A DNA stretch of 64,000 nucleotides from JASJBU01 sp963797085 (GTDB lineage: Bacteria; Pseudomonadota; Gammaproteobacteria; Chromatiales; Chromatiaceae), in NCBI GenBank assembly GCA_963797085.1, contig CAWCOA010000008.1, positions 71,551 to 135,550 of the forward strand. Reading direction: 5' to 3'. The first letter of the stretch is position 1; every line of letters starts with the position of its first letter. Shown here in pieces: positions 35,043-44,395 of the stretch. Both the position numbers and the translations under genes were made by a program. The notes beneath the pieces were generated by a model, which was not told the DNA's origin, searched no databases, and saw nothing but the letters and a program-made list of their open reading frames with translations.

Positions 35043-36662
35043 ATGAACAAAGTCCCTGTAGCGAAACTCAGCGAGCTGAAGGATCGGCAACCGGCCTATG
35101 CGCTGGTTGGCGAGGTCGATCTGGTCGTCGTGCGTTTTGATGAGCAGGTCGCTGTCTTCTATGGACGCTGCCTGCACCGGGGCGCCTTGATGGCGGACGG
35201 TTTTGTAGACGGCAACAACCTGGTCTGCGGCGTCCATTACTGGGATTATCGTCTTGACTCAGGGGTTTCCGAATATGCCAATAATGAGGCGCTGCCGAAA
35301 TTCAATGCCTGGGTGGATGAAGATGAGGTATGGGTCGATGCCGATGAGATCAATGCCTGGGCAGAAGTGCACCCCCAACCCTACAGGCGTGACGAATACC
35401 TGGGTCTTTACGCAGATGTCGGACATGGAGCGGTCGAAGAACCCTACACCGGCTTGATTCAGAACTATGCAAAGCACGGGTTGAGCAAGACCGGACATCA
35501 CGGTCAGGTACAGGCCATGGGAGTGCCGCGGCGTGAACTGCCCGATTGGGACGATATCCAGATCCTCACTGCCCAACTGCATCGCATGCCCCTGTTGGAC
35601 GAGGATCCTGTGGGCACCAAAGTGGTTATCGGGCCGAATGCAAAAAAACCTCTGACACTCAAGATTCCCCTGTTCGTCTCTGACATGAGTTTTGGCGCTC
35701 TGTCGGAACCGGCAAAGGTCGCCCTGGCCCGAGGAGCTGAACTGGCCGGCACCGGAATCTGTTCAGGCGAGGGGGGCATGCTGCCTGAAGAACAAAATGC
35801 CAACTCCCGTTATTTCTATGAACTGGCCTCCGCGCGATTTGGCTTCGACTGGGAAAAACTCAACAAGGTTCAGGCTTTTCACTTCAAGGGAGGGCAAGGC
35901 GCAAAGACCGGCACCGGCGGACACCTGCCCGGCGCCAAGGTCAAAGGCAAGATCGCCCTGGTTCGAGGACTCGATGAAGGTGAGCCGGCGATATCTCCGC
36001 CGCGCTTTCCGGACTGGACCGAGCTGAGCCAGATTCGCGATTTCGCCACAGAGGTCAGGGAACGCACCGGAGGCATTCCCATTGGCTACAAACTCTCGGC
36101 GCAGCATATCGAAATGGATATCGATGCGGCCCTCTCTGTAGGTGTGGACTACATCATCCTGGATGGTCGGGGCGGCGGCACCGGTGCTGCACCGATCATC
36201 TTCCGGGACAATATCTCAGTGCCCACCATCCCCGCCCTGGCCAGGGCGCGCCGGCACTTGGACCGTATCGGACGCAAGGACATCACCCTGGTGATCACCG
36301 GCGGACTGCGCAAGCCGGCCGACTTCATCAAGGCCCTGGCCCTGGGCGCGGATGCCATTGCCGTTTCCAATGCCGCCATGCAGGCGATTGGTTGTATCGC
36401 AATGCGCGCCTGTCACACCAACAACTGCCCTGTGGGCATAGCTACCCAGCAACCGCACCTGATGGATCGACTGATAATCGACAAATCCGCCCAACAGTTG
36501 AAGAACTTCTTCGAGGCCTCAGTCGAACTCATGCAGGTCATGGCCCGGGCCTGCGGGCATGATCACCTGTCGAAATTCAATCCAGATGACCTGACCACCT
36601 GGAAAAAAGAGATGATGGAGCTTTCGGGCATCGAGTTTGGTGGGATTCACTGGAAACCGTAA
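35043..36662 (+). CDS. Rieske [2Fe-2S] / glutamate synthase FMN-domain fusion
   Basis: 539 residues. An N-terminal Rieske domain (about 1-110) holds both cluster motifs: GRCLHRGALM and CGVHYWDYR, a C-x-H plus C-x2-H pair. From about residue 150 the protein is the FMN-binding synthase domain of GltB (SDMSFGALSEPAKVALARGA, GGQGAKTGTGGHLPGAK, DGRGGGTGAAP, TGGLRKPADFIKALALGADA) with the CHTNNCPVGIATQ cysteines that bind a 3Fe-4S cluster in glutamate synthases. The amidotransferase domain is absent. The fusion suggests electrons enter through the Rieske cluster. The substrate is unknown; proteins of this kind are usually just annotated as FMN-binding glutamate synthase. Confidence 0.9.
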   Translation: MNKVPVAKLSELKDRQPAYALVGEVDLVVVRFDEQVAVFYGRCLHRGALMADGFVDGNNLVCGVHYWDYRLDSGVSEYANNEALPKFNAWVDEDEVWVDADEINAWAEVHPQPYRRDEYLGLYADVGHGAVEEPYTGLIQNYAKHGLSKTGHHGQVQAMGVPRRELPDWDDIQILTAQLHRMPLLDEDPVGTKVVIGPNAKKPLTLKIPLFVSDMSFGALSEPAKVALARGAELAGTGICSGEGGMLPEEQNANSRYFYELASARFGFDWEKLNKVQAFHFKGGQGAKTGTGGHLPGAKVKGKIALVRGLDEGEPAISPPRFPDWTELSQIRDFATEVRERTGGIPIGYKLSAQHIEMDIDAALSVGVDYIILDGRGGGTGAAPIIFRDNISVPTIPALARARRHLDRIGRKDITLVITGGLRKPADFIKALALGADAIAVSNAAMQAIGCIAMRACHTNNCPVGIATQQPHLMDRLIIDKSAQQLKNFFEASVELMQVMARACGHDHLSKFNPDDLTTWKKEMMELSGIEFGGIHWKP

Positions 36663-36921
36663 GGACACAGGAGCTATGAGAAGCACGGAGCAGTTGCCAA
36701 AAGCTCACAGAGCACACAGAGAAAGTGAGATTCTCGAAGTGTGATCAGTTGTAAGAACCTGGACGTGAACAGTTTTCTAATTTTGTCTTGATAACACTTG
36801 AGAACATAATGTCTCAAACAAGCCTCAGCAGACCAAACCATCACCCTGAATTTTTTTACTGTCGAGCAATTCCAGTTACTGGTTCGCTGATCCTCCAATG
36901 ACGGACATAGGCCAGGAAATC

Positions 36922-37946
36922 TCACCTATTGGCAGTATATGGACTCCTCCTTAGTTGCAAGCATTCCGTAGATACGGTCTCCTCAATGCTGCGGCCATGC
37001 CGCAGTTGGTAAGACTGAACCTCTTCCTGGCCGTGGTCTGGATAGACCCACACATCATAGTGACGGTGGACCGAGCGGTGCGCCGCGCGCCAGATACGGG
37101 CAACGGCGTCATCGATGCCCTTGAGGGTCCAGTTAGCGAACAGGGAGGACGGACCGCGGCGATGGGCTTGCTCGTCGTAACCGAGCAGGTTGAGGTGGAT
37201 GATAGGCAGCCCGCGGGCGATGTCGATCATGGCTCCGATGTTGGCCAGATCACGCAGCAGGATGGAGACTGCTACCCGGGTCGGTACGAACTTCAGTTCC
37301 TTGAGGAGATCATGTCCATCAATCAGGCCGCGCACGAAATCGACGATTGCCAGCACCAGCTCCACTGCCAGCAGCACGGCGGTGCACACAAAGCTGTAGA
37401 GATTACTGAGGATCAGCAGCGCTGACGACCAGGGGATTTGCAACGCGCAGGTTTGGTCCCCAGCCCAGCGCCGACGGGCAGGAGTGGGCCTCGACAGCCC
37501 CGCCGATATAGTTGTTGACGTAGGAACTGCCGTCCTTGAGCAGCGGCTCGTTGCCCTGCTCTTCCAGTGCCCGTTCCACACCGACCGCAGCCGTGTGCGC
37601 ACAATGCGTCCGGAGGCGCGCTCACGGAAGCTGAAGCCCTGCACTGCGCCTTTCACCCCGTAGAAGAGTTCGCCCTGATAGGCCGCGGTGGCCGCCGGCA
37701 CCCCGGCATATTGGCGATGCAGGCGGGAGTGCTCGCGCTGGATGAGCCGGTTGAGAAACGGCCTCTCGCCGCGCTGCAGGGCCTGTTCCAGTTGGGTATG
37801 GGAAAGGCCGTCGATCTGGATCATGACCAGACCCGGGGCAGTCGGCGGCGCCTCCGATCTCGGCATGCGCAGCAGGGTCGCCAGCCATTCACTACGGCTC
37901 GCGCTACGGGCAGCTTGCGCAGAAAAGTTTCGATGCGGCCGATCAC
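36922..37946 (-). pseudogene. Alkaline-phosphatase-superfamily (nucleotide pyrophosphatase-like) gene, several frameshifts
   Basis: Starts at GTG 37946, overlapping the glycosyltransferase stop (GTGA). The frame must change several times: an N-terminal part with VIGRIETFLRKLPVARA, then PGLVMIQIDGLSHTQLEQAL (metal-binding Asp), then about 37570-37425 in another frame where NEPLLKDGSSYVNNYIGGAVE is read, then a frame with two likely membrane helices (SALLILSNLYSFVCTAVLLAV), NLLGYDEQAHRRGPSS and VWVYPDHGQEEVQSY, the last giving the D-x-x-x-H and D-H-G metal sites. All catalytic motifs can be found but not in one frame. Broken by mutation or by sequencing errors. Confidence 0.7.
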
Positions 37947-39241
37947 GGCGGCGTCCGCTCAAGCGGCCCGGTCTCGCCGAAGGCGGCGCCGGCCGCTCCC
38001 ACCATACCTTTTAGGATATCCCACTCGGCTTTGAGGAGGTTAAACACCCGTTGCCATTGTTCGTACTCTTGCGGCCGGGCAATAAAGGCCTGCGCACACA
38101 ACGCCTCATAGCAGGCCAGGGCCTTGTCCGCCGTGCGCGCCATGGAGAATACCTCGGCGGTCTGCAGCGCGCTGCACCGCAGCTGTTGCATCTTTTCCGG
38201 CGACAGGCTGGCTATCCATTGCAAGGCGTCTGTGAATGTATCGACGGTTTCGTTAAACAACAACCGGCCGTTGTGCCGGTCCCTGACCACCTCCCGCGCA
38301 CCGGGCGCGTCCAGACCCACCACCGGTACGCCCGCGGCCATGGCTTCGGTCAGCACCATGCCCTGGGTTTCGCTCCTGGAGGCGAAGGCGAACACATCCA
38401 TGGCGTGGTAGGCATCCGCCAGCTCGGGCGCTTGGAGGATGCCGGCATGATGCAGCCGTCCGCTAGACCCTCTGCACGCTGGAACACCGCCCGGATGGCC
38501 GGCTCAGACGGCCCCTCGCCGACCAGCAGAAAATGTGCGTTGGGTGCGGACTTGAGGAACCGCCACCGCCCCGGCCAGGAAATCCAGGTTCTTCTCCGGC
38601 GCCAACCGCCCCAGATGGCCGACCACGAAGGCCGCCTCGGGGATGCCCTTCTGTCCGAAAGCCTGCCCCATCGCCGCGTGCAAAGCTGTGCCAGATCGAC
38701 ACCGGTAGGAATCACGGTCGACCGGTGCAGTGACGCCCCGCTCGCAGCAGCAGGGCCGCAATGCTCTCGCTGGGGGCGAACACCTGGTCGCAGAGGTTGG
38801 CGTAAGCGGTGGCCAGTTCGATGACGAAGCGCTATCATGGCCGGCGAGTCGAGCGGCACATAGTGGGTGTACTGTTCGTACAGCGTGTGATGGGTGAACA
38901 CCAGCGGCACGTTCGCGGTGCGCGCGACGCGCAGGGCCGTCATGCCCAGCAGAAACGGATGGTGGGCGTGCACGATGTCGGGGCTGAAGGCGTCCAATTG
39001 CTTCTGTAAGCAGCCCGGAGACGCAGGCAGACCGACGGAAAAATCGCTGCCGTTGAAGTGCTGGATGGCGGGAATCCGCAGCACGTCGGTCTCGTCGGCT
39101 CGGCTGGTGTCGGGGAATTCGGGCGCCACCACCAGGACCCGGTGGCCGCGGCGGCGGATATTCGGCGCTGAAAGCCGCCACCGAGCGTGCCACCCCGCCC
39201 ACGTGCGGCAGATAGGTGTTGGTCATCATGACGATATTCAT
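37943..39241 (-). pseudogene. GT4-type glycosyltransferase, many frameshifts
   Basis: N-terminus MNIVMMTNTYLPHVGGVARS at 39241 is typical of family 4 glycosyltransferases. Pieces in different frames carry DIVHAHHPFLLGMTALRVAR, VFTHHTLYEQYTHYVPLDSP, IPTGVDLAQL, a phosphate-binding segment NAHFLLVGEGPSEPAIR and the C-terminal SRSETQGMVLTEAMAAGVPV block. At least four frame changes are needed over about 430 residues, so no product is made as read. Its stop overlaps the GTG of the phosphatase-like gene, and the gene upstream ends just before its start, so the three once formed an operon. GC content is higher than in neighbouring regions. Confidence 0.75.
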
Positions 39242-40130
39242 CGTATCCTTGTCACCTCGAGGGCGGTCTGGCCCGGCTGGCACTTTTGCGGGCGGAAGCC
39301 GGGCAGGCGCACCTCGATGCCGGGTGGCGCTGTCGTGCCACTCGCCCATCCACGGCGACCCGGATGCGGTCCTCCGTCCGATACGTCGATTGCAATCGTC
39401 AGCGGGCCCAAAGGCGGTCGGCGCGGGGCCAGAAAGTTCCGCCCCCGACGTCAAGCCAGCGTGCCGGAAAAGCCCGGAGCACAGGATCAGCGTCGGCCTC
39501 CTCGCGCATGAAACAGCGTGCGCAGCATCATGACCCATTCGGCCGCGGCCCAGCACGTGCTGGCCGTCGCCCATGCAGCCGCCGCCGGTATGGGGGTGGA
39601 TGGCTTCCGGCCATTGTCCGGTGGGGGAGGCCAGCGCAGCGACGGTATCGAGCAGTCCAGGTAGCGCGGGTCGCCGGCGCGCAGCAGCACCTGGGCGAGG
39701 TGCAGCGTCAGGTAGGCGTTGATGCCGGCATGGATCATGTCCTGGAAGAAAGCCGCCGTGGACGATGCACTTGTCCAGCAGGAACGCCGCCGTATCCAGC
39801 AGACGCGGATCGTCGCGGCTGGCAGAGCTGCAGCGGATAATCCGCCACCAGCGAGCCGATGGCGCCGGCATCCAGACGGCGGGCGGGCGCGGCCGGCATT
39901 GCGGGGCGCGCGAGGCGTCGGCGCTCCGGAGTCAGGTTGCGGTCAACAGTCGGTCTGAAACGCATCGGCCTCATCCAGGAATTCCCGGCTGCGGCTCGTC
40001 GCCCAGAGACGTCCAGCCAGCGGGCGCCGCGGCGCGCAGACCGGCAACGCCCCAGAAGTCGTCCCAGTAGTAGTAGTCGTTGGGCCCGAGGTGTTCGGCA
40101 CTGAAACCGGCGGGTAATTGACGTGGTCAA
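39242..40130 (-). pseudogene. C-terminal part of a carbohydrate-active-type protein, frameshifted and cut by IS3
   Basis: Fragments in several frames: YYYWDDFWGVAGLRAA near 40080, MIHAGINAYLTLHLAQVLLR near 39738, TGQWPEAIHPHTGGGCMGDG and AEWVMMLRTLF. The style (six-hairpin glycosidase-like helical repeats) suggests a glycoside hydrolase or phosphorylase relative, but I cannot name the family. The 5' part is missing: the frame runs into the IS3-family element at about 40137, and the sequence beyond that element is not its continuation, so the gene lost its N-terminal region. Together with the two following genes it forms a decayed glycan-type operon. Confidence 0.55.
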
Positions 40131-40149
40131 GCTATTTTGTACAACCCAG

Positions 40150-41022
40150 TTAAGCTACTTTCTGCATTTCCAATAATTGCTGTTCATACTGATTGGGACT
40201 GATATATCCCAGGTATGAGTGCAATCGGTGGCTGTTATAAAACATGGAGATATAGTTCAATATATCCTGTTGGGCTTCATAGCGTGTCTGATAGCTTCTC
40301 CATTGCACCGGTTCTTGTTTCAGACTGCCGAAGAAGCTCTCGACCACCGCCCAACAATCCCCTTTCCGGCTCATACTGTCATTAATGTCATGGGCCTTGA
40401 GTAATTGGCTGAAGGCCTTGCTGGCATACTGCGATCCTCGATCCGAATGGTGGATCAATCCCGCTTTCGGTCTACGCTGCCAGATGGCCATTTTCAACGC
40501 ATCACATACCAGTCGGGCTTTCCTGCGTGAACTCATGCTCCAACCCACCACTTTCCGGGAACAAAGGTCAATCACGACTGCCAGATACAGCCAGCCTTCC
40601 TGCGTCCAGACATGGGTTATATCTGCGGCATAGACCTGATCTGTCTGGGGTACATCAAACTGGCGTTCTACGAGGTTTTCATAGACAGGCTGTTTGTGAT
40701 TACTGCTAGTAGTCACCTTGTGTTTCTTGCGCTGCCTGGTCTGTACACCAGCCTCTCGCATCAGTTTCCTTGCCTTGTTGCGGCTCACCGGAAAACTCAA
40801 GGCGTTCAATGCCTTTTTCATTCGGCGGCTGCCATAGCTATAGCCAGAACTTTTGGCGATGTCCTTGACCCACTCCAGCATCTCCTGGTGCTTTGAATCA
40901 TCCAATTTCTTGGCTTGACTAGTTTGGTAGTGGTAATAGCCACTATGGGTTACACCCAATACCTGACAATGCAGGCTGATGGGATAGGTATTCTTATGTT
41001 GGGTGATAAACGAATACTTCAT
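40150..41022 (-). CDS. IS3-family transposase OrfB (DDE integrase core)
   Basis: 290 residues. Integrase-core domain with catalytic Asp in YAADITHVWTQEGW, second Asp in GLIHHSDRGSQYAS and Glu in AVVESFFGSLKQE. The segment before the Glu reads KGDCWAVVES; relatives usually have KGDCWDNAVVES, so two residues (Asp-Asn) appear to be missing near the active site. In IS3 elements OrfB is produced as an OrfAB fusion by -1 frameshifting; the A7 run (TTAAAAAAAGCC) lies in orfA just before the overlap. With the broken orfA this copy is probably inactive. Confidence 0.92.
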   Translation of the reverse strand: MKYSFITQHKNTYPISLHCQVLGVTHSGYYHYQTSQAKKLDDSKHQEMLEWVKDIAKSSGYSYGSRRMKKALNALSFPVSRNKARKLMREAGVQTRQRKKHKVTTSSNHKQPVYENLVERQFDVPQTDQVYAADITHVWTQEGWLYLAVVIDLCSRKVVGWSMSSRRKARLVCDALKMAIWQRRPKAGLIHHSDRGSQYASKAFSQLLKAHDINDSMSRKGDCWAVVESFFGSLKQEPVQWRSYQTRYEAQQDILNYISMFYNSHRLHSYLGYISPNQYEQQLLEMQKVA

Positions 41023-41312
41023 TTCGTTTCGGTTGCAAAGAATACCGTGGCTTTTTTTAAGATATCTTTCTCTATTTCCAGGCGTTTTACCTGTGCCTTG
41101 AGCTTTTTGATCTCCTCCTGTTCAGCGGTTAGTTTCCCATTCCCTCAGAAGGCTTGTCCATCATCAACCTGATGCTCTCTTATCCAACGACCTACCAGGT
41201 CAGGTCTGATGTCAAGACTTTTGGCTGCTTCAGATCGGGTATAGCCTTGTTCAAGAACCAGGCTGATCGCATCTATTTTGAATTCTTTTGAATACTGCTT
41301 TCTTAATGTCAT
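41019..41312 (-). pseudogene. IS3-family OrfA with a premature stop
   Basis: Helix-turn-helix DNA-binding OrfA: MTLRKQYSKEFKIDAISLVL, then GYTRSEAAKSLDIRPDLVGR, then the leucine-zipper-like EIKKLKAQVKRLEIEKDILK. A TGA interrupts the frame at GQAF-stop-GNGKLT, where relatives have Arg (CGA to TGA). The stop lies before the frameshift site, so neither OrfA nor the OrfAB fusion can be completed. The stop TGA overlaps the OrfB ATG by four bases. Confidence 0.85.
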
Positions 41313-41357
41313 GTTCACTTACCTCAGTTAAGATAATTATGCTTAACTGAGTTGTAC

Positions 41358-41799
41358 CAATCCATTAGACCACCTCACTCTTCAATTTATCTGTAATCAT
41401 TCGCCATGGTGCCTGCTGTTGTCCTTTCAATAACTTACGGAAAATCTCTTGGCTGCAAGCTTGTTACGGCGTTTCTGAACCAGAATATCAATAGTGTCGC
41501 CGTCTTGGTCCACGGCCCGCCAAAGCTAATTTAGCTCACCATGTATGTGATGAACACCTCGTCGAGATATACAGTATCACCAAGAAGTCCTTGTCGCTTT
41601 TCAACTTTCGAGCATATTCCGGTCTGAACCGGTTGCACCATTGCCGTATAGATTCATACGAGACGGTAGTTCAGCATTCGGTCAGGATATCCTCCACATC
41701 CCGCAGGCTCAGACAGAAACGAAAATACAGCCAAATGGCGTGACTGATGATTTCTGGTGGGAATTGGTATCCATGGTACAGCTGCTTGGCATCTTTCAT
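41358..41799 (-). pseudogene. IS6-family transposase remnant
   Basis: Decayed DDE transposase reading from ATG 41799: KQLYHGYQFPPEIISHAIWL, FRFCLSLRDVEDILTE, TVSYESIRQWCNRFRPEYAR, and after more shifts FRKLLKGQQQAPWRMITDK. These blocks and their order are typical of IS6/IS26-like transposases. In-frame stops and shifts occur at several places, and the catalytic first Asp region is scrambled. The gene stops at the IS3 boundary (41357), so the IS3 element landed in or beside this older remnant. Too broken to be active. Confidence 0.8.
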
Positions 41800-42048
41800 G
41801 CCTGTAGTCTGGCCGATTTGACGTGAAGTTGGCAGTACCTATAATTTGCTTATTCCTTCTCAGAATTGGGCTATGTGTGATCGTCCACATTTGCAGCACT
41901 TATTACTGGCTATTCTATTCATACAATACGATAGCTTACCTGGTAACCGACAGCTGGCAACCAATCTTCCGAGTTGGCCTGCACGTGCAAACGGCCTCCT
42001 GCCATTGCGATCTAAGATGCGACGATATTTCTTCTGGATAAGACGCCA

Positions 42049-42267
42049 ATGAATCTAAAATTATTCACCATACTTGCCCTGATCGCGCTGGCGGCTGTAT
42101 TTATCGTGCAAAACGCAGAGGTTGTCGAATTGCGTTTTTTGTTCTGGAAAATGACTATGTCACGCGCCTTGATGTTTGTATTTCTGGTGCTGACCGGCGT
42201 TGCGGTAGGCTGGCTGCTGCACGGTCATATGATTCATAAGAGGCAACATAAAGAAACGAAAAACTAA
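42049..42267 (+). CDS. LapA-like (DUF1049) inner-membrane protein
   Basis: 72 residues with two membrane helices: LFTILALIALAAVFIVQNAE and ALMFVFLVLTGVAVGWLLHG, joined by the conserved VVELRFLFWKMTMSR segment, the usual LapA/DUF1049 pattern. In E. coli LapA works with LapB in controlling lipopolysaccharide synthesis; no lapB follows here. The frame is intact although it stands between an IS6 remnant and a transposase gene. A hairpin followed by a U-run right after the stop can end transcription. Confidence 0.85.
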   Translation: MNLKLFTILALIALAAVFIVQNAEVVELRFLFWKMTMSRALMFVFLVLTGVAVGWLLHGHMIHKRQHKETKN

Positions 42268-42271
42268 AAAT

Positions 42272-42344
42272 CCACGTTCTAAGAACGTGGTTTTGCTTTC
42301 GCCCTTGAAGGGCGTTTAAGGCGAGCCCTCTGAGAAGGCTCGCC
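42272..42344. repeat. Three consecutive palindromes after the lapA-like gene
   Basis: CCACGTTCT-A-AGAACGTGG (42272-42290) followed by TTTTG; CGCCCTT-G-AAGGGCG (42300-42314); GGCGAGCC-nine bases-GGCTCGCC (42320-42344). The first can act as a terminator for the lapA-like gene. Its layout (19 bases, CCACGT...ACGTGG, then T-run) is almost the same as the palindrome beside the IS200-like transposase at 44936-44954. The next 245 bases up to 42590 hold nothing I recognise. Confidence 0.7.
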
Positions 42345-42589
42345 AGTGTTGCCACCTTTTATCGATTTATGCCACTTCAGACATCAAGCTCTAGAGCCTG
42401 CGCATAAATTAAAAAATCCCTGAGTCAGGCCCAAGCAAAATTCGAGAAAAAACCAACGCCATCGTCAATTGATGACTACCAACAACGATAACATTATTTA
42501 ATTCATGGTTTATTAGTCAATTTTCATCAAATAACCGAATTTTGGGCAAACCTATCCCTGGGCTTGTGTTTTTCTGGTTAGTCTCGCCT

Positions 42590-44197
42590 TCAGTGAAGGT
42601 GTCGTATGAGTAAGTGATAGGCGATCATCGTCTTATCCAAGTAGGCTTGGAACGATTCATTCCCTCGTTTGCTCAGACGGTCATCTCCCAGATCACACTT
42701 TAAGCGTTTTATCATCCGCTCAACCGAGGGCCGGCGGCGCATGATGGCTTTAAACCGCTTGGCCATGGGTGGATCGTTTGGATTGATATGCGGCAAGGTA
42801 TCAAAAGAAACGGTTATCGTTCGCCCGGACTGGGTTGAACGGTTACAGCAATCGGCTCGTTCCATGCAGCTGGCACAGAAGGATGTGCCATCATCCTGCC
42901 GCGGTGCTTCATAGATGAATTTCTCGCTGTCGTATCGAATGCCTTTGTAGTCCAGTTCATGACCCGCTAAGCAAATGGGTACGCCATAAGGCGTAATCTT
43001 CTCTATCCCTCGCGGTAAATCTATCGTGATGGGTTTTGTGCGCCGGGGGTTAAAAGATGCCTTCAGTTTGACTCCCAAGTCGTCTTCAAATTGCACCTTA
43101 AGATCGGCATCATCACAGGCGCTATCATAAAGCACCCGTTCTATTGAGGCGGTAAGCTCTGGGTATCGCTCAAAGACATCCTTGGCATGGGGGAGAAAAG
43201 TCTGACCATCGTGGCTGGCGGCATCCATGATAGCCACGGCGTCTATGGCGATGCCTTGCTTAGGCAGACCGATAACGCTGGCTTTATGGCCCCAGTACAT
43301 CTTCGTCTTGGATTTGACAACCGTTCCCGCTCCGTCATCGCTCAACTCCCAGTCGTGGGGACAGCTTGACCAATCGTTGCAACGACATCCTTTAGTCGCT
43401 TTCGATTGAGACTTCTTCTTGAGTTTCCCTTTCTCGTCTTCGTACGTTAGTGTTTCAAAACCCGAGTAAGCGTGGTAGTGCGTTGTATCACCAACCAGTT
43501 CTTTTTCTTTTTTGATGACACCGGTTTGGAGATTGGTCTTGACCTCTGAAACCTTTATCTGATCCCAGATTCCCGCCTGACGCATGACTTGGTCAAATTG
43601 CTCGAGTTTGCGCAGGCTGGGGACTTGGCGATAGCTGTACCGGTTCGGTTTGTCTTTCTCTTTGGGTGAAAAACCACAAACCCGCGCAAAGCTGGGATTA
43701 CTCTTAAGCAGTAGGTGCACCTGCTCAGGCTCGGCGGGAAACCCCATCAAGGTCGCGCCCATAAAACTCTTGAGCAAACTAAAAAAACACTTCGGCTTGC
43801 GTCCTAACAGACGTGGAGGCACTACCCCGGGAGCAAGATCCATGGGGTCGACAGTAGGGATCTTGCATGCCACGACCTGTCCTTGATAGATGATCTGCGG
43901 CGGTTGTGCTGGCGTTGGCTGCATCGTTGCTCGAGCAAATAATAAACGCTGCTTGGCCGCTTCTTTTGTCTCCGGTGTTGATTCGCTGGAACCGTTGGTG
44001 GCATCGCGCTCTTCGCTATTAAACGCATAGAGTGCATCGTAGTAGGCCGCGGCGTGGTGACGATATGCCTCCCAAGGAAAATGGTGCAATATCTCAAACC
44101 ACTCGCCATCAATGGTGTTGAGCAAATACCGATCGTCTGCGTGGACCTCATGGATGAGCAGTACTTGGTGGCCTTCGACAAATTGAGGTGATAGCAT
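42590..44197 (-). CDS. DDE transposase (IS1182/IS4-type, family uncertain)
   Basis: 535 residues in one open frame, so apparently intact. Features include a GDTTHYHAYSG segment (possible first Asp), a cysteine-rich patch GCRCNDWSSCPHDWEL, TKMYWGHKASVIG, a middle VLYDSACDDAD segment and the C-terminal RRRPSVERMIKRLKCDLGDD with the probable catalytic Glu. I cannot identify the terminal repeats, so the element limits are unknown. The gene lies between the triple palindrome and an IS200-like tnpA. Both ends are AT-rich compared with the coding part. Confidence 0.75.
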   Translation of the reverse strand: MLSPQFVEGHQVLLIHEVHADDRYLLNTIDGEWFEILHHFPWEAYRHHAAAYYDALYAFNSEERDATNGSSESTPETKEAAKQRLLFARATMQPTPAQPPQIIYQGQVVACKIPTVDPMDLAPGVVPPRLLGRKPKCFFSLLKSFMGATLMGFPAEPEQVHLLLKSNPSFARVCGFSPKEKDKPNRYSYRQVPSLRKLEQFDQVMRQAGIWDQIKVSEVKTNLQTGVIKKEKELVGDTTHYHAYSGFETLTYEDEKGKLKKKSQSKATKGCRCNDWSSCPHDWELSDDGAGTVVKSKTKMYWGHKASVIGLPKQGIAIDAVAIMDAASHDGQTFLPHAKDVFERYPELTASIERVLYDSACDDADLKVQFEDDLGVKLKASFNPRRTKPITIDLPRGIEKITPYGVPICLAGHELDYKGIRYDSEKFIYEAPRQDDGTSFCASCMERADCCNRSTQSGRTITVSFDTLPHINPNDPPMAKRFKAIMRRRPSVERMIKRLKCDLGDDRLSKRGNESFQAYLDKTMIAYHLLIRHLH

Positions 44198-44395
44198 GCA
44201 ACGGTTCCCTTTTTTTGTGATTTTTGGTGGATTTAGTCGTCTCCGGAATTATAAAGGAAGGGAACATCCTTTTTTGTAAAAACTCACCGTTGGTTACTGC
44301 ATTTTTCTTCTGAAAATCTGAAAAACAGCTGCTTCACAGGGTTACGCACTTCTTCGATAGTCGCTTATTACAACTTCATTCTGCTGAACTGAATA

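Larger units (their letters stand above)
40138..41357 (-). mobile_element. IS3-family insertion sequence, about 1.2 kb
   Basis: The ends are imperfect inverted repeats of about 18 bases: TGTACAACCCAGTTAAGC at the left and, reading inward, GGTACAACTCAGTTAAGC at the right (two mismatches). Inside lie orfA and orfB with the usual overlap and an A7 slippery run. No target-site duplication is visible at the flanks. The left flank is a glycosidase-like gene fragment and the right flank is an IS6-type remnant, so the two sides do not belong together: an IS-mediated deletion or rearrangement is likely. Confidence 0.85.

Noticed and set aside
36674..36925. Minus-strand 83-residue cysteine-rich frame in the gap after the Rieske-GltS gene
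   Set aside because: No start signal, no family resemblance; composition looks non-coding.
37420..37470. Peptide GDQTCALQI resembling the known adapter read-through peptide (VTGVQTCALPI)
   Set aside because: The nucleotides do not match the adapter sequence, and another frame of the same bases gives a sensible gene product (GPNLRVANPLVV). The likeness is chance in a wrong frame.
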